A DNA stretch of 64,000 bases, taken from the NCBI RefSeq assembly GCF_021018805.1, contig NC_086248.1, positions 25,614,922 to 25,678,921 on the forward strand, written 5' to 3'. The DNA comes from Prinia subflava. Lineage: Eukaryota > Chordata > Aves > Passeriformes > Cisticolidae. The position numbers were made by a program, and so were the translations under genes. Position 1 is the stretch's first letter. Each line of letters opens with the position of its first letter. The notes beneath the pieces are model-generated. The model saw only the letters and a program-made list of their open reading frames with translations. It made no database searches and had not been told where the DNA came from. Shown in pieces: positions 1 through 9,800 of this stretch.

Positions 1-371
1 AATTTCCGTCTGTTTTTTCCCAAATCTTTGTAGAAGTCGTAAGTACGAGATGTCCCTAACAACTTATCACCAGTAAAGGAAAAAAAAAAGGGCACAAACA
101 AAATCAGGATAACATCAAATAAGAAAATGATGTAATAGCTTGTTTAAGAAATACAGTTAATTTGCACCAATTTTAAAAGCATAGCTGCTTACATTTTTGC
201 TTCATCTGAATCTCTGTAAATAAACTCTGTCATTATTACTTTTTGGTAGCTTTCTAAAGTACTCTGAGATTTTGTAAAATTTAATGTGTAAATTAAACCA
301 GGAAATTTACATGAAAAACAAAGATTAAAATGTGTACTTTGGAGAAATAATGTAAAAGCACAAATGCTTAC
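1..371 (-). other. KHDRBS2: KHDRBS2 intron, 5' part downstream of the exon
   Basis: AT-rich sequence following the donor in gene direction; it runs off the left edge of the window. On the sense (minus) strand, 278-330 holds four UUAA/UAAA-type motifs, 42-94 nt past the donor, resembling STAR-protein binding sites. No repeat or other coding sequence was recognised. Confidence 0.75.
367..371 (-). other. KHDRBS2: 5' splice donor of the KHDRBS2 exon
   Basis: On the minus strand the exon ends ...CACAAAG and the intron begins GTAAG, a near-consensus U1 site (AAG|GTAAG). It fixes the exon's lower coordinate at 372 and leaves codon phase 2. Confidence 0.88.
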
Positions 372-454
372 CTTTGTGTTTGGGTGGCATAACTGTTATC
401 ATATGCCTCATAGCTTGGATCATCATATTCACCCCCATATCCATCATCGTATCC
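372..454 (-). CDS. KHDRBS2: KHDRBS2 (SLM-1) internal coding exon, Tyr-rich C-terminal region
   Basis: Read on the minus strand, this 83-nt exon opens in frame right after an acceptor AG and encodes GYDDGYGGEYDD, then PS, then YEAYDNSYATQTQ. It ends with two bases (AG) of a split codon before a GTAAG donor. The peptide matches the C-terminal Tyr-rich tail of the Sam68/SLM (STAR) family. The YDNSYATQTQ run, with a Ser codon expected to finish across the next exon, fits KHDRBS2 better than KHDRBS1 or KHDRBS3 as I remember them. Family members are nuclear RNA-binding proteins with a KH/QUA domain that bind U/A-AA motifs and control alternative splicing. This tail carries tyrosines (six here) in the region known to be phosphorylated by Src-type kinases in the family. 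The KH domain and all other exons lie outside the window. Because 83 is not a multiple of 3, skipping would shift the frame. The paralogue choice is the main uncertainty. Confidence 0.9.
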
Positions 455-475
455 CTAAGGGGAAAACAAAACACC
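455..475 (-). other. KHDRBS2: 3' splice acceptor and polypyrimidine tract of the KHDRBS2 exon
   Basis: On the minus strand, a T/C-rich run (TTTTGTTTTCCCCTTAG) leads into the exon's first codon GGA. The AG occupies 456-455. The tract is short and broken by one G. A possible branch-point A lies in the TCTAAG context about 25-30 nt upstream, but this is only a guess. Confidence 0.85.
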
Positions 476-1540
476 ACAGCTTAGAAGAGTGATAAATCAA
501 AGCATATTATCAAGCTGTAAAAATAAATTGCATCAACACGTGCATGTCATGTTTGCCCACGATAATGTGAAACATGCAGCTGACTGAAGAGAATTGTGAA
601 TCATGAAGAACAACCTGTACATTGCAAGAGTAAAGAAATCAGTCACTCATTTAACAACTCAGCTTATTCACTGATAAACTGTGGTGCATTGTCCAAGCCA
701 CAGTGCTTCAGTGGATCTGTGCAGAATACTGATGAATAATAATAAAACCAACAATTTCCGAGCAGTTTGTTACATAAATAGTTCCATAAATACCCACAGG
801 TGAAAGGAACAAATGGCAGGTCAAAGATTTGACTGTTATACATGGTTAAGAATCATGCTGTGATAAAATCTTAATATTCAATCTATTAAAAAATGCAAAA
901 CTAGAAAACAAACCATAGCAACCTGTGAGAAACAATATTTGTCAAGGAAGTAATGGCATATGACTTCTACAAATAATGCAGAGTAAGCCCCTTTACTTTC
1001 ACTGAACATCCTACTCTATTTAAAGGCATGCTTTTCTGTGACAAATTAACCAACACTTTAGCACAGGTTCCTCCCATCTAACTTCAGCTTCTCACTGAAG
1101 AGTTCAGACAGATGCTCAGTTTGGCTAAGACAGAGAGACACAAGTGACTTCAGAAGGAGATTCAGCTCATCTAATGCCTGAATTTTCCACTGAGGAGTCA
1201 TGGACAATTGTTAGCCATTGTTTCTGAACCAAAGAATGCTCAGAAATCACACAATAAATAAATGAAGATATCATCCAAGGGATGAGTTTTGATACACTCC
1301 TTTCATACGACAAGGAAACAGAGTAGGTAAGAAATGCTGTATGAAAACTCTATTTTTTTTCCCTATTATTTTTGGAAGCCAGTATTTGTAGTTAAATTGA
1401 AATGAAACATTTTTTTGTCAAAATAAAACCGTGCTGTTAAGGGAAATGCTAAAGGAAATAGTGGACTTAAAAACCTTTGACTTGATATTAAATACAGAAA
1501 TAGGCAATTTTTCCCCCCAAAGCTATGCAAAATTTTGTCA
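476..1540. other. Unannotated intronic sequence
   Basis: AT-rich, non-repetitive by eye, with stops in all frames at short intervals. No gene, RNA or repeat is recognised. Confidence 0.6.
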
Positions 1541-1546
1541 GGTTGG
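1541..1546. repeat. Target-site duplication, left copy (GGTTGG)
   Basis: Identical hexamer GGTTGG abuts the LTR's first TG; the matching copy is at 1984-1989. Uncorrupted copies suggest an insertion that is not extremely old. Confidence 0.75.
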
Positions 1547-1983
1547 TGTGGGATTGCATTTTATTGAAATGGTTTGCTCTGGTTCACCCCTGGAAAATGT
1601 ATGGTTCATCCCAAGTCTGTACCCTCCCTGCAGTATCGTGTATCTGTAACTCTATTGGCTGGAGAATGTTACCGCGCCCCTTTGAACCTCCGTGTTAAGG
1701 GTGCAATCCGGGAGGGCTCCTCCTCTTTTGCCCTGGTGGTCTCTGGAGACTGCTCTCCCCCATCCTCTTCCCTTCTCCCTCTCCCCCCTTCCCTTCCCCC
1801 CCTCCCTCAGTGACCATGCTGCCTTCCTGGGGTAAGACTCTGAATAAACCCTCATCTCATCAGCACCTCAGCAGCTGTCTGGAGTCTCCTTGCCTGCCAG
1901 CAAGTGAACACCCACAACCCTAGAGCCCAGGGGGCTCCCGGGGAACCCTCCCTGGGATCCCCCCCAAAATTTAAACTACAACA
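1547..1983 (+). mobile_element. Solo LTR of an endogenous retrovirus (class II/ERVK-like)
   Basis: A 437-bp element begins TGTGGGATTG and ends CTACAACA (TGT...ACA). It is flanked by identical 6-bp direct repeats GGTTGG at 1541-1546 and 1984-1989. Inside are an inverted CCAAT box (ATTGG, 1654-1658), a C/T-rich tract at about 1753-1809, and a polyadenylation signal AATAAA at 1843-1848 followed by a 135-bp tail. Base composition changes sharply from the AT-rich flank. There is no primer-binding site or coding region next to it, so this is a solo LTR left by LTR-LTR recombination. A 6-bp duplication is typical of class II (betaretrovirus-like) elements; the family name is not determined. Confidence 0.8.
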
Positions 1984-1989
1984 GGTTGG
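1984..1989. repeat. Target-site duplication, right copy (GGTTGG)
   Basis: Directly follows the LTR's terminal CA and equals 1541-1546. Confidence 0.75.
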
Positions 1990-4929
1990 GGGAGAAGAGG
2001 CAGCATGAGGCAGCTCCAAAATAACAGCAGTCCAATAAACAATCACTCTAGTACACTCTCATAACCACCCTGAGTACAGTTGGCTTGGTACTTCATTATT
2101 TCTGCTAATTCAACAAGTGGTATTGAAGAAGACTTCACTGGCACTCCTGAATTCAAGAAAACACTCTATGGAGGAAGCATTCCGTTCTGTTTCCTCAGGT
2201 CAAGCATATTAAATTTGCCTGTTCCTCTGGGCTACCCAGCAGTGAGTGAAAGTGTGGATTCCAGGTGGGAGGTTCCATCCCTGTGGTGCTCTAAGTCCTG
2301 AAGGAAAGATAGGACTCTGCATGGTGACTTCACTGTGCCATCTGTAATAAGGTAAAGCCTTTCTGGGCAGAAGGGAGTGTCCATCTTTGAACTGGGAATG
2401 GCCTGTCCCAGAATCTGAAGTCCACACAAACCCCATCATCTTCCATTTTGGGTGGTAATGCACTGTTTTGACTTGTCTGCATTAGTATGAACTCATAGCA
2501 AGAAGTACAGCGAAAAACACATCCCTGCAGATGACAGTGATATATTTAATATTATATAGCTAAATACACAATCTTGCTTCTGGGGACAGGCTGAGAGAAA
2601 CAATGCAGCCCAGGAGGCAGATGTTAGTCACACTGATTAGTATGCTACTGGGTGGCATCCCGCTACTGGGAAGATGAGGGTGATAGGAGCTCCTACATAA
2701 AGTCAAATAGCTATAGGACAGGCATTTCAGCCTGCTTACCCAACCATCTGAGAGAACAGGAATGGCAACAGTTACAAATTAGCTCTCTCCCTTCCTTGAT
2801 GCCTGAGGAGGATCAACGTTCAGCATCAGCAGGGCAGAGAACACTTGTTAATATTTGACACCTCTGTGGGTTCACGTCTCGGATTTTAACAGCCTCCCTC
2901 AAGGCTCAGAGCAGGTCAATACAGTGCAAATGGTTCAAGTGCAGTGGTTGGAAAACAAGGTTAAAAAGCACATAATTTTTAAGCAAAAAGCTTTAATAAG
3001 CAAAAAGTATTTTCTGGATAATGTTCTTTTATTTGTGCCATCTGTATGAAAATTATTTTCTAATCCTACAGGCAAACTTTTTGTGTGAGTAACATACCAG
3101 CATTTATTGAAAGTTTAATACAATGTATTATACCCAGACACCCACCACACTTTTAGGTATCTAGAACTGAGACCCAAAATAGCTCCTTTCACAGCCTTGA
3201 AATGCCTTAAACTCACCAAGCAGTTTTCTCCTCTTTAACCTTCAGATCTCCAGAACCTACAACTTTCATGTTTGAAAATATTTCTTGGACAGGCACTCTG
3301 AGAGATGAAGTGCCCAGCTCCCACCTAGACCTTGTTGAGATCAGAAGTCGTGAGTCTGAGGGTATCCAAATTCACATATTCTGCTCTGTGTGTGATTAGG
3401 ATGGTGCTCCAAAAGCAGTTCTGTATAAATCCAGAGACCAGAATCCAGGATGCTCTCCCCAAATGCAGTATAATTTTTTGCTCAGCACTGGAGTCAGCAC
3501 TTTATGCACTTTCCAGGTCTATTAGTGCTTCTACAAAAACCAACCAACCAACCAAACTTTTTCTGTGTAGAAGTCTTTTTTGTCCTACAGTAACTGTCAC
3601 CACCATTCAGAAGAAAATGCCTACTACAATGAAGTGATAAATATGCAATGGGGAACTATTAGAAATGTTCCAAGACAAACTGATAGCCATTTCTAGACTA
3701 GGTTTTTATGCCAGGCTACCTTCATCTCAGGAATTTCTTAATAAAACAACTTTCTAAAACATAAAAAAAACCCCAACAAAACCTCTTTACTTTGTGTCAA
3801 GGGAAAGGACAGTGAGTCTTCCAATGACTAGGATTTGCTCTGGCCCCACAATAACATATATTGCATGTGAGATAAAAGAACAGAAATAAACACTTGAAGC
3901 TGCAGTAGCACTAAGAATGTTTATTAACAGTTATGGATGATTTTAAGGAGTTTTTGTATTTAGAGCTGAAAAATAATAACAAAAAAAGCTGATGAGTTAA
4001 GTAAAAATTTAAAATAGAGCTCAATTTAAAAAAAAGACTGATTTGAAAATGAGCTTATTTAAGTATTTACCAGTCTCTCCCCACAAAAGTTGGAAAAACA
4101 CTTGGGAGAATCTCAGAACAGCATCTGAAATTAGCATTTGTGACTCATTTCAGGAGGAAATACTCCCTGCTCTACTACTGATAATGAAAATTATAGTCAT
4201 TGGAAAAAGAGGTGTAGAAGCAAAAAGGGACATAATTGAAAAAAGGCTTATATTCTACTACCCAAAGTACCAATTTCATTCAACACTCAAGAGTCTATTG
4301 AGAAGAATTTATTTTATTTATTTAATTTTACTCAAATCCTCTTCTATTTTCAGATGTTGAAAAAGATATTAGAAATACAAACAAAATATTAAGTATCATT
4401 AGTTACAAGGGTATCATATTACAACACATTCTGATCTCTTTAAACATGAATTTCCTTCTTTGTGTTAAGACCCTGTATCAAACAATAACAGCCTGTACTC
4501 AAAATGCACCAAGTTTAAATCACCTCTTCTCTGAATAGCCTTAGAAAATAGAATTTTCACAGCATGCTCTGAAAAATGGTGGGTTTCAATTCTGTGAAAC
4601 TGAGAAGGAAAATAAATCTAATACTTCTAATGAAAACTGCCCTACTCACAATATTTTATGTATGTCCTCATATTACATGATAAAATATATTGTAAGAGAG
4701 TTGAATCTGATTTGTTTTTTATAGAAAATAGCCCAACTCTTTCTAAAGTAGCAAACTGCAAAATGGCTAGACTTTAACAAAGAAAAAAAACCCAAAACAA
4801 AACAGTAAGTCAAAATAAAGTGAGTTATACAACTCAGTATTTCAGTTGGCAAACATGTGAACATGAAAAATACCTGCAGTCAGAGAACCAGAATAGCATT
4901 TCTCATTAGCTGCATGTCTTGGGCTATGT
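1990..4929. other. Unannotated intronic sequence
   Basis: Mostly AT-rich. The stretch 1990-2900 is somewhat less AT-rich, but I recognise no repeat family in it. A small CAAC/CCAA run lies at 3541-3556. Open frames here (the longest 105 codons, at 4043-4360) have low-complexity, unrelated products and are not credible genes. Confidence 0.55.
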
Positions 4930-4994
<65 letters not shown>

Positions 4995-4995
4995 C
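4930..4995 (+). repeat. (AAC)22 microsatellite
   Basis: Twenty-two uninterrupted AAC units, 66 bp, with no substitution. In the KHDRBS2 RNA it reads as (GUU)22. Pure arrays of this length are usually length-polymorphic. It lies 25 bp before the target duplication of the next LTR. Confidence 0.98.
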
Positions 4996-5025
4996 TTGTA
5001 TTCTATTTCATCTGTAGAAAGCAGT

Positions 5026-5743
5026 TGGGAGACAGTAGGGTTTTTTGGGTTTTTTTGTTTTTTTCTCTTTATCTTCTGTAACTCCAGGGAGAGGAGGGTG
5101 GATGCCTTCTGATAACAGACCAGCTGTTAAAAGCAGGTGGGGCAGTGCTTCTTATCTCCTTCATCAACTGTCCTCTCTCCAGGGGATATCTTCTGTTAAT
5201 GGGCCATTAAGGCTCACCAATGACATGACACATTACACCATCCCATTGTGAGATGCTCCACCCAGTGGGGAGGAGCCAACCATTCCCTACCCAGATAAAA
5301 TGGGGACACAGGGACCCCAGATCATCCTCTTTGCCACAGGATTCTCAGAGGAAGACCTGACCCATCTCATCACCATTGAACCTGTCAACAGGATCATCTC
5401 TACTCCAAGAAAACCACATCTGTCACTCCAGGAGCACTTATTTGGACTGCTTCCAACACCCTGGCCAACAGGGTGTCAGGTCACATTCCTAACTCCGTCA
5501 GGGTTTTCTAGAACTTTTGTTTGTTCGCTTGCTTTTTTTTTTTTTTTTTTGTATTACTGCATTTGTATTTTTAATATTCCTAGTAAAGAACTGTTATTCC
5601 TATTCACGTATTAGGAGCCTGAAAGCTCCTAATTGCAAAGTTGTAATAATTTGGAGGGAGGGGTTTTTACATTCTCCATTCCAAGGGAAACTCCAGTTTT
5701 CCCTGACAGATACCTGTCCTTCCAAACCAAAACACTGCATCCA
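5026..5743 (+). mobile_element. Solo LTR of an endogenous retrovirus, avian ERV type
   Basis: A 718-bp block resembles avian LTRs in composition and layout: a promoter-like region with a TATA-type box (ATAAAA, 5295-5300), a long T-run (5533-5550), then a variant polyadenylation signal AGTAAA (5582-5587) and a U5-like tail with a GGAGGGAGGGG motif. Proposed ends are TGGGAGACAG and ACTGCATCCA, flanked by 5-bp direct repeats GCAGT at 5021-5025 and 5744-5748. The LTR nature is fairly secure. The exact ends rest on that 5-bp match and could be wrong: the tail could instead end near 5734 at AAAACA. No internal retroviral sequence adjoins it. Confidence 0.65.
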
Positions 5744-5748
5744 GCAGT

Positions 5749-6184
5749 ACACAAAACAGTCCTGTACCTCAGAGAAGGTGAAGGTATAAATATCCACCTC
5801 TAGTTGTAACTCTTAAATAAAAGCAGTTAAGGGACATTTGCAGAGTTTTCAGTATTTGCTTCTATGTTGCTGTTTCACTCTCTTCTCTGCTGTTACTGGG
5901 CCACACACGTGCTTTCTCACACATCCACATCACCCTAGCTTAGAAAGCTAAAAGCCAGTTGTCTACCCATAAGAATCACAGGGTAGAGATAAATATTTTT
6001 AGAGGATAATTCATACTATTGACACATATTTGAAACCAAGTTGAATTGCTCTATAAATAAGAACTTTCTTTCCACTTACTATAAAGGGAGCCCAGGATGG
6101 ATGTGTTAGATTTAGATAACTGATCTTAAGGTAAGTAAGCTAGCTCACAATTGAAAGGAATTTATTGCTTTGAACTGTGAATTT
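5749..6184. other. Unannotated intronic sequence
   Basis: Spacer between an LTR and a CR1 element; AT-rich; nothing recognised. Confidence 0.55.
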
Positions 6185-6824
6185 GCTGCTGAGAGCAGTC
6201 CTAAGGGAAAGAATTTGGAGGTGCTGGTTGATGAGAAGCTCATGCTGGCAATGTGTGCTTGGAGCCAGAAAGCCACACACATCCTGGGCTGCATCAAAAG
6301 CAGTGTGGCCAGCAGGGTGACAGAGGGGGTTCTGCCCCCCCCTTCCACCCTTGTAATACCTCACCTGCAGTGCTGCACCCAGTTCTGGGTCTCCCAACGG
6401 AAGAAGGACATGGACCTGTTGGAGTGAGTCCAGAGGGGGGCCACCAAGATGATCAGAGGGCTGGAGCCCTTCTGCTATAAAGACAGGCTGAAAAAGCTGG
6501 GATTTTACACCCTGGAGAAGGGTCTGGGATGACATTAGAGAACCCTCCAGTACCTTAAAGGGGCCCCCAAAAAAGCTGCGGAGGAACTTTTTACAAGGAT
6601 ATGTGATGGGTCAGGGAGAATGGCGTATTAAGAAGTTGGTAAGGCTCGAGTTGCCTAGAGAAGCTGTGGATGACCCATCCCTGGAAATGTTCAAGGTCCT
6701 GTTGGATAGGGCTTTGAGCAACCTCATCTAGTGGGAGGAATCCCTGCCCATGGCAGGGAATTTGGAACTACATGATGTTTAAGGTCCCTTCCAACCCAAA
6801 CCATTCTGTGATTCTATGATTGTA
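6185..6824 (+). mobile_element. CR1 LINE, 5'-truncated, with decayed end of ORF2
   Basis: The left part translates in plus frames to the C-terminal part of the CR1 reverse-transcriptase ORF (LEVLVDEKL, ILGCIKSSVASR, then PHLQCCTQFW and KKDMDLLE) and hits a stop at 6425-6427. The homologous reading then continues untranslated (CAGAGGGGGGCCACCAAGAT). The right part is the CR1 3' UTR ending in CCATTCTGTGATTCTATGATT, the avian CR1 terminal repeat. Stops and frame changes make it inactive. CR1 copies insert with 5' truncation, as here. Confidence 0.92.
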
Positions 6825-9800
6825 TGGTCGGGGGAAACTCTAAGTAGATGTAGAGGAACACATCTCAGTGTATTAATTTTATATAATTTAGAAAAAGAGC
6901 AGTTTTATTTTACCAACTACAAAGAGAAGTAAAAATAGTAATTGCTTTAAAATTAGATTTTTCAGTGTTGAAAACCTTTAGTTAGAGCAGATGAATCTCA
7001 TTGAAGTACCTGGGAAGTTAGGCTGTTGCTGAGCAAGGATTCCCAAAATTGTAATTTATATTTAGAAACTGAAATTCTGACTAAATTATTCCATAAGTAC
7101 ATATGTCTGTTTTTATAGCTGGCCATGTATTCTTCAGCTATACCTACAGTGTCAGAAAAATGAAAAACTAGATATTATCATGTTTTTGAACATGTTATGT
7201 ATATATCCCCTGCACTGGAAGATTTAACAAGCATTTTGAAGATGAACTAAAAATAAGTAGAGTGGCACTATATCCACCAAATTTTAATTAGTAGTAATAA
7301 TAAAAAAAACCCCGCTGAAATTAAGATGGAAATATCAATCAATTGAAAAATCAGAGCTATGTGTTAGGGACTTCACAAATGCAATGTATGAACTAGAGTC
7401 TATAGGGCTGAGACAACCCAGAGTAGACAAGCTCACCAGAGCCAATGACATTGTCTCAATATACATGACAAGATCACTCTTCTTCACCCCAGCAATGGGA
7501 AACACCTTCATAAAGGAATGGTAAAACATAAAAAATTACATATGCTCATAGAAATGTAGTTAAAGTTTCGGTATAATCACAGTCATGGAGAATTTACAAA
7601 TTCAATGCAGAGAACATTCATGTCCTCATATTTCAATGGTTTAAATAAATCTCATGTGGAACAATTAGGGCAGTAAGAATGAGTGAAACTGAACAAATTT
7701 ACTATCCAGATAAAGACAGAGCAGAGGACACAAAAGCAAACAGATATGCAGTGCCAAAACAGCCACAGTGAAACAGAATCTCAAATACTTCCAAAAAATT
7801 GCTGCGTATTCTCCTAAATGTAGGCTTAATTTCTTTTCTTTCCTATTTTTTGGGTTTTTTTTCAAGTAAATGCAAAATGAATGAATAACTCTTGAAATAC
7901 ATTTTGGTGTACTGAAATTCAGAACAGAATGAAAATGTAAACAAAATCTAATAGAAAAGAGACTTTTCTTACTCCTTTCATATTTGCCAGACTAGAGTAC
8001 AGCACAATTCACTGCTGCAATTATTATACTCCAGCATTCATCTGATTAACGTCCTTCTTCAAATCCTTCTGTTTGCTTTCTTTATGCTCATGAAGCCAGA
8101 TTAAAACTTCTAATCCATGTGTCAAAGCTCTGTACAATCAACTGCTGCTTACATCCATTTAACTTCCTGCACTTTCCCCTAATTTTGCTGTCATTGACTC
8201 TGAAACCCTCTTCTCTCCCATTTACTTGTGATGTTATTCATATTGCCTCTCCCTATGGAATGGCATCCTAACCGATGTGACAATCCTTTACTCAGTTCCT
8301 ACTCCACAGGAATTTCTTGCAGCAATATCTTTCTTAATAAAATGACCTATTTTAGTAATAAGTAGCAAACAAAGATGAAAAATAATCCAATGTTATCTCC
8401 TTTGTGTAAGTAAAGATCTGCAGTAAGATGCATTTTTGCATTTGTCTATGACTCTGAGATTCCTGAAGAAAGGGTTTTTTAACTGGAATTTTTACTGATG
8501 ACATGTTACTGCTTTACATAGTACTTGAAAGATATTACAGTAGCAAGTTTCACTGGTGACATTTTATCACATAAATGTCATTTAAATGAAAGATTTCTTT
8601 TTCCTGTGAACTGAAATGAAGAGAGCAGAAAGCAGCCTTTGGCTACCAAGGGAGGATGGGATGCAATACACCCACTACTGGTTTTAATATCTTTATCATA
8701 TCTAATATTCCTCTTTACAAAATTTCCAGCAAAGCAGATGGTGAATCTCTTGTGCATCCTGATGCTCCCATAGCTGTAGAGAGAGAGCAATAGATGGAGC
8801 TGGCTCTGTCCATGGAGCAGTAAGATTTAGTGAATCAGAGATAGAGAAGTAATTACAAGTATCTACTAAAAAGTGACAACTCCTCTGTCCAAGTTTAGTA
8901 TCTTACTGATCATTTAAAGCATCTCACTCTGCTTTGACGTGCTAGAAACAATGTCCTATATGTAAATAAACTCTGTAATAATCTAGGAAATAATATTTCC
9001 AGGCCTTGAACAGCTGAGAATTCCAAGAAATTTCATTTTTTATTTTCCAACCCTTAAAAACTGGATAGTCCATCTCAGACGTTTTCAATGCTCAAATAAA
9101 TGCTTTGGTACTAGCAAGGAGCAGAAATGCTTTCACAGGTGCTTAACAGGACCTTAAACAACATTTAATTTTAACCAGATTTCACTATGATATATTATTA
9201 ATGCTGGAAGTATGATATTTAAATACAACTTGGCCAAATGCAAGATACTGTGCTCCAGCAAATACATACTCAAATTTTATAAGCTGCCCATGTCTCCAAA
9301 TTTACAGAATTCCCTAAAGAAAAGACTTGTAGGAATCATGATTAACAGCTATTCAATTTTACTGCAGCACTGAAGAAAAACAGTTCCTCAAAAATTGCCT
9401 TATATTTTTTATGTCAAGAAAAGAAAATACATAGGTTAATTCTTTGTGCAATCCTATTGGTTTTGATCCACTTTTATCCTCTATTTAAATATATTTAACC
9501 ATTAAGGATTCCATGAATTAGTAATACATAACAGTTAAATCTTCAAGTGCTCAAAACCCAAGGCAAATAAAATTTATTTATTTATTAATCCTGAAGCTGG
9601 TCTAGATGAGTGTTCAGCATTCTTAATGTTGGAATCTTTATATCCTAATATTTGGAAGACACCATATGCATTTTTCATAAATTATAGCTCTTGCTTAATT
9701 CAGTTCCAAATTTGAATACATCACATATTTTCTGGAATCTAATTTTACAGAAAAGTATTTCTAAAAATAATTTTGGACAATGAATTTCAAATTGTCTTCT

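Noticed and set aside
4930..4995. Regular short repeats as a possible CRISPR array
   Set aside because: It is a simple trinucleotide microsatellite without spacers, in a vertebrate genome.
6140..6535. 131-codon minus-strand open frame
   Set aside because: It is the antisense shadow of the CR1 ORF2 end on the plus strand.
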